DNA from: Nocardioides sp. URHA0032
GTDB lineage: Bacteria; Actinomycetota; Actinomycetes; Propionibacteriales; Nocardioidaceae
Assembly (NCBI RefSeq): GCF_000620645.1
Contig: NZ_JIAV01000019.1
Span: 124,001-188,000, forward strand
Length of the DNA: 64,000 bases
Reading direction: 5' to 3'
Both the position numbers and the translations under genes were made by a program. The stretch's first letter is position 1, and the number at the start of each line of letters is the position of its first letter. Shown here one piece after another: positions 61,095 to 64,000 of this stretch. Below the pieces are notes generated by a model. The model was not told the origin of the DNA and ran no database searches. It was given only the letters and a program-made list of their open reading frames with translations.

Positions 61095-62351
61095 TCAGCC
61101 GGTGATCTCGTGCACCCGCAGCGCCACGGCCACGTCGAGCCGCAGGTGCGGGTCGGTGGACAGCGGGCCGAGCAGCCGCTCCAGCTTGGAGACCCGGTAG
61201 CGCATCGTGTTGTAGTGGAAGAACTGCACGCGGGCCGCCTCGGCGACGTTGAAGTTCGTGTCCAGCAGCACCTGCAGCGTCTCGCGCAGGTCCGCGGCCT
61301 CCGTGGTGTCCGCGGCGAGCGGGCCGAGGACGTCGCGGACGAACGACCGCAGCTCCCCGTTCCCCTCCGGCCCGTCCGGGATCAGCGCGATCAGCCGGTG
61401 CAGCCCCAGCTGGTCGAAGAACGTCGTCGACCCGCCGCCGCGGACCCGGCGGCCGACCTCGACCGCGCGCCGCGCCTGCGCGTACGCCTCCGGCAACCGG
61501 TCCAGGCTGGGCGCGACCCGGCTGACGCCGACGGAGAACGGCCGGCGACCCCCGCCCTTGTCGCCGGCGACGGCCAGCACCGCCCGGCGTACGACGTCGT
61601 GGCCGACCTCGTCGGACTCGCCGACCGGCAGCAGCGCCACCACCTCGGAGGAGAAGTCGACCGCGGGGATCCCGCGCCCCACCGTGTCGGTCACCTGCCG
61701 CCAGGCGGCCGAGAACCGCTCCTGCCACTGCCGGCGCTGGGCGCTGGAGGCCGGCTCGTCGGCCGGGTCGATCTCCGCGGCGACCACGACCACGGGCCGG
61801 TCCAGCTCCCAGCCGAAGGTCGCGGCGTGCTCGGCGACGTACGCCGGATCGGCCGCCCGCCGCAGCAGCAGGTCGCGCAGGAAGTCGCCCTGGTACTTGT
61901 TCTCGACGGCGTTGACCGCCTCCTCGCGGGTGATCAGCAGCGCCGCGACCGCCGCGGCCCGCTCGAGCGCGTGCACGTCGTCGTCGGCCAGCGGGCGGCC
62001 GAGCCGGACGCACACAAGCCGGGCCAGGTCCGTTCCCCCGGCGGCCACCCGGAGCGCGCGCACGGTGCCGTCCACGTCCATCCGCTCGACGCGCAGCCGC
62101 CCGGTGGGGTCGACGAGGCCCGCGTCCACGAGCGCGGCGCGCACGTCGGCGGACATCGATCCCGCGCGCTCGCGACCGTCGGTCGAGGTGAACGCGACGC
62201 CGGCGTCGAGCACGCTGGCGACCTCGGCTGCGATGCCGTCCAGATTGCCGCCCTCGAGGACGATCCGGGTCAGCGCGGTGTGCAGCGCGTCGACCCGGGC
62301 GAGGGCCGCGCTCGCGCGCTCTTCCGGGTCACCGGTTATCAACTCTTGCAC
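61095..62351 (-). CDS. pucR: PucR-type transcriptional regulator
   Basis: A 418-residue PucR/CdaR-family regulator. The N-terminal half has no classical sensor signature that I can name, and the C-terminal 60 residues form the HTH_30 domain: LRETLQVLLDTNFNVAEAARVQFFHYNTMRYR. Such regulators control purine, allantoin and ureide catabolism. It is divergent from the AllH-like/fdrA genes and next to the permease, so probably controls both directions. Start is a GTG abutted by AGGGGA; uncertain. Confidence 0.88.
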   Translation of the reverse strand: MQELITGDPEERASAALARVDALHTALTRIVLEGGNLDGIAAEVASVLDAGVAFTSTDGRERAGSMSADVRAALVDAGLVDPTGRLRVERMDVDGTVRALRVAAGGTDLARLVCVRLGRPLADDDVHALERAAAVAALLITREEAVNAVENKYQGDFLRDLLLRRAADPAYVAEHAATFGWELDRPVVVVAAEIDPADEPASSAQRRQWQERFSAAWRQVTDTVGRGIPAVDFSSEVVALLPVGESDEVGHDVVRRAVLAVAGDKGGGRRPFSVGVSRVAPSLDRLPEAYAQARRAVEVGRRVRGGGSTTFFDQLGLHRLIALIPDGPEGNGELRSFVRDVLGPLAADTTEAADLRETLQVLLDTNFNVAEAARVQFFHYNTMRYRVSKLERLLGPLSTDPHLRLDVAVALRVHEITG

Positions 62352-62420
62352 TCCCCTGACCGTTCCGTTGGCACAACCTCACATCGGCAAACGGTAACCC
62401 GCCCCGATAGCGTCGGCGAG
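62352..62420. promoter_or_regulatory. Divergent promoter region of pucR and the AllH-like gene
   Basis: The 69-bp gap holds an imperfect inverted repeat CCGTTGGCA (62365-62373) and GGCAAACGG (62386-62394), with CCGTT/AACGG the reliable part. Its central position between divergent genes suits a PucR site. Confidence 0.35.
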
Positions 62421-63071
62421 GTGATCCCCGTGAGTGCGCCGCCGCGAGTGCGGTCGCAACTGCGGGAGGCCCCCGACGGCCCGGTCCCGATCGTGCACCG
62501 CGGCGCGGACGCCGTGTACGTCGACGTCGGCGGCCGGATCGTCGGCGTCGTCGGCCGCCGTGCGGTCGCCGTGCCCTGTGCGTTGCGCTCGGCGGTCGAC
62601 CGGTTCGACGTGACCGAGGCGGCGCTCCTCGGCGGCGAGCTCCGCCTCGACGGCGAACCCCTCCGGGTGGGCCGGCTGGTCGACGTGACCGTGCCCCGGC
62701 TGGCGGTCCGATGGACGCACCCCGCGTCACCACCCGGCGACATCGGCCGGATGGTCGGCCGCGGCGACGGGTTGACGCCGTACGACGACGACGTGCTCTG
62801 CGGCTGGTTCGCCGTGCACCGGGCGGCCGGCGTCGCCACGCCCGAGGTGGACGCCGCGGTGCGGGCCCGGCTCGGGAGCACCACGCTGCTGTCCGCGACG
62901 CTCCTGGACTGCGCCATGCACGGCGAGGTGATCCCCGAGTTCGCCGCCTGGCTGGCCGCACCGGACGACCCGGCCCGCGCCGCGGCCCTGGCGGCCGTCG
63001 GCCACTCCTCCGGGCGCGGCCTGCTGCAAGGCGGCCGCGCCGTACTCGACCAGCTGAGAGGTGCCGCATGA
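62421..63071 (+). CDS. DUF2877 (AllH-like) protein
   Basis: A 216-residue DUF2877 protein, the family of AllH (YlbF), a subunit of oxamate carbamoyltransferase of allantoin fermentation. Characteristic: IGRMVGRGDGLTPYDDDVLCGWF near residues 110-132 and GHSSGRGLLQGG near the end. Starts at a GTG; the stop overlaps the ATG of fdrA by 4 nt. With FdrA (AllF) and a DUF1116 protein (AllG), expected further right, it would complete the enzyme. Confidence 0.85.
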   Translation: MIPVSAPPRVRSQLREAPDGPVPIVHRGADAVYVDVGGRIVGVVGRRAVAVPCALRSAVDRFDVTEAALLGGELRLDGEPLRVGRLVDVTVPRLAVRWTHPASPPGDIGRMVGRGDGLTPYDDDVLCGWFAVHRAAGVATPEVDAAVRARLGSTTLLSATLLDCAMHGEVIPEFAAWLAAPDDPARAAALAAVGHSSGRGLLQGGRAVLDQLRGAA

Positions 63072-64000
63072 CCAGCCCCGGACCGACCCACGTCGAGCTC
63101 CGGCCCGGCGCGTACGCCGACTCCGTCACCCTGCTGCAGGTCTCCCGGACCGTGCAGGGCCTGGACGGCGTGGTCGCTGCGCAGGTCGCGATGGCCACCA
63201 CGCTCAACATCGAGGTGCTGACCGGCATGGGCTTCGACGTCCCCGCCGCGGCCACGCCCAACGACCTCGTCGTGGCGCTCCGCCTCGATGACGCCGACCG
63301 GCTGGCCACGGCTCTGGCCGGGGTCGACCAGGCGCTGCGGGACGCGAACCGCCGCGAGAGCGGACCCGCCCAGGAGGCGCCGCCGCGCACCACCGGCAGC
63401 GCCTTCCGGCGCACTGCCGGGACCTCGGGCCACGAGGCGATCGCGCTGGTGTCGGTGCCGGGCGCGAGCGCGTTCGTCGAGGCGATGGACGCGCTCGAGG
63501 CGGGCCAGGACGTGATGGTGTTCAGCGACAACGTGCCGCTGGAGCAGGAGGTCGCGCTGAAGCGGGTCGCCGCCGAGCACGGCCTGCTCGTGATGGGCCC
63601 GGACTGCGGCACCGCCGTGGTCGGTGGGCTCGGGCTCGGCTTCGCGAACACCGTCTCCCCCGGGCCGGTCGGCATCGTCGCGGCGTCCGGGACCGGCTGC
63701 CAGCAGGTCCTCGCGCTCCTCGACCACGCCGGCGTCGGTGTCTCGTCGGCGCTGGGCGTGGGCGGCCGCGACCTGTCCGCCGAGGTCCGTGGCCTCGCCA
63801 CCCGCGAGGCCATGCGCCGGCTGGACGAGGATCCCTCGGTCGAGCTGATCGTGCTGGTCTCCAAGCCGCCGGCCGAGGACGTCGCCGCGGAGGTCGAGGA
63901 GTACGCCGGCACGCTCGCGACGCCCGTCGAGTACGCGCTGCTCGGTCCCGGGCGTCCCGACCTGACCGCCGCGACCGAGTCGGTGCTGCGCCGCCTGGGC
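63068..64000 (+). CDS. fdrA: FdrA-like protein, partial (runs off the right edge)
   Basis: 311 codons, open at the right edge. An FdrA/AllF-family protein with succinyl-CoA-synthetase-like CoA/nucleotide-binding fold. Segments: RPGAYADSVTLLQVSR, VFSDNVPLEQEVALKR and GLLVMGPDCGTAVVGGLGLG, then GIVAASGTGCQQVLALLDHAG. In E. coli this family, with DUF1116 and DUF2877 proteins, forms oxamate carbamoyltransferase, releasing carbamoyl phosphate from oxalurate. About 40% of the protein is expected beyond the edge. Confidence 0.85.
   Translation, partial: MTSPGPTHVELRPGAYADSVTLLQVSRTVQGLDGVVAAQVAMATTLNIEVLTGMGFDVPAAATPNDLVVALRLDDADRLATALAGVDQALRDANRRESGPAQEAPPRTTGSAFRRTAGTSGHEAIALVSVPGASAFVEAMDALEAGQDVMVFSDNVPLEQEVALKRVAAEHGLLVMGPDCGTAVVGGLGLGFANTVSPGPVGIVAASGTGCQQVLALLDHAGVGVSSALGVGGRDLSAEVRGLATREAMRRLDEDPSVELIVLVSKPPAEDVAAEVEEYAGTLATPVEYALLGPGRPDLTAATESVLRRLG

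Overview
The window is very GC-rich with dense, often 4-nt-overlapping genes. It carries WhiB, mycoredoxin, AdnAB, UPF0182, PPA1309-family and DUF222/HNH genes, so the source is an actinobacterium. The overall style fits Propionibacteriales, most likely Nocardioides or a close relative; this is inference from gene content. Nearly everything is chromosomal housekeeping or catabolic DNA. The only clear foreign edge is at the far left.

Layout. 1-1880: end of an integrated element (toxin-like ORF, tyrosine integrase, small excisionase-type HTH) abutting the 3' end of an initiator tRNA-fMet gene, its probable attachment site. 1943-26613: a core block with the same families, in largely the same order, as Mycobacterium tuberculosis Rv3193c-Rv3202c: UPF0182, PDZ/Lon-like protease, DUF2342 metalloprotease, WhiB7, UvrD2, mycoredoxin, NudC and AdnA/AdnB, with MoaE, NUDIX, YgjP-like, PHP, enoyl-CoA hydratase, TOMM-like and FAD-monooxygenase genes in between. 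whiB7 has a long leader with a 76-codon upstream ORF and a terminator/antiterminator, and is followed by two tandem 54-residue basic paralogues. 26660-30492: DJ-1/PfpI, CoA-transferase, aldehyde dehydrogenase, DUF4326. 30602-32652: barbiturase/cyanurate-hydrolase family enzyme and carbamate kinase. 32942-36905: deaminase-cupin-SDR operon, MetE-like protein, AIM24, META lipoprotein. 36986-39928: arginine deiminase and antiporter with a possible antiporter relic. 39981-43275: PI-PLC-like lipoprotein, NmrA-like, hemerythrin-like, VOC and TrmO genes. 43289-48516: cytosine/creatinine-deaminase-like protein plus hydantoinase A and B. 48609-53312: acyltransferase, DUF2630, a duplicated 380-bp structured repeat, VOC, DUF1684 and a frameshifted DUF222/HNH gene. 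53519-64000: amidase, CoxG, three-subunit molybdenum hydroxylase, NCS2 permease, PucR, and divergently a DUF2877 (AllH-like) gene and the start of fdrA.

Working together. Many genes of the right half handle N-heterocycles and ureido compounds: permease, Mo-hydroxylase, ring-opening amidohydrolase, carbamoyltransferase-type FdrA/AllH subunits, carbamate kinase and amidase. They can be assembled into an oxidative pyrimidine route in which the ureido group would be phosphorolysed to carbamoyl phosphate and used to make ATP. A second operon (deaminase + HyuA + HyuB) fits a creatinine/N-methylhydantoin or related route.

Several short palindromic repeat families are scattered between genes. One 52-bp palindrome is found both in an intergenic gap and, in frame, inside hyuA.
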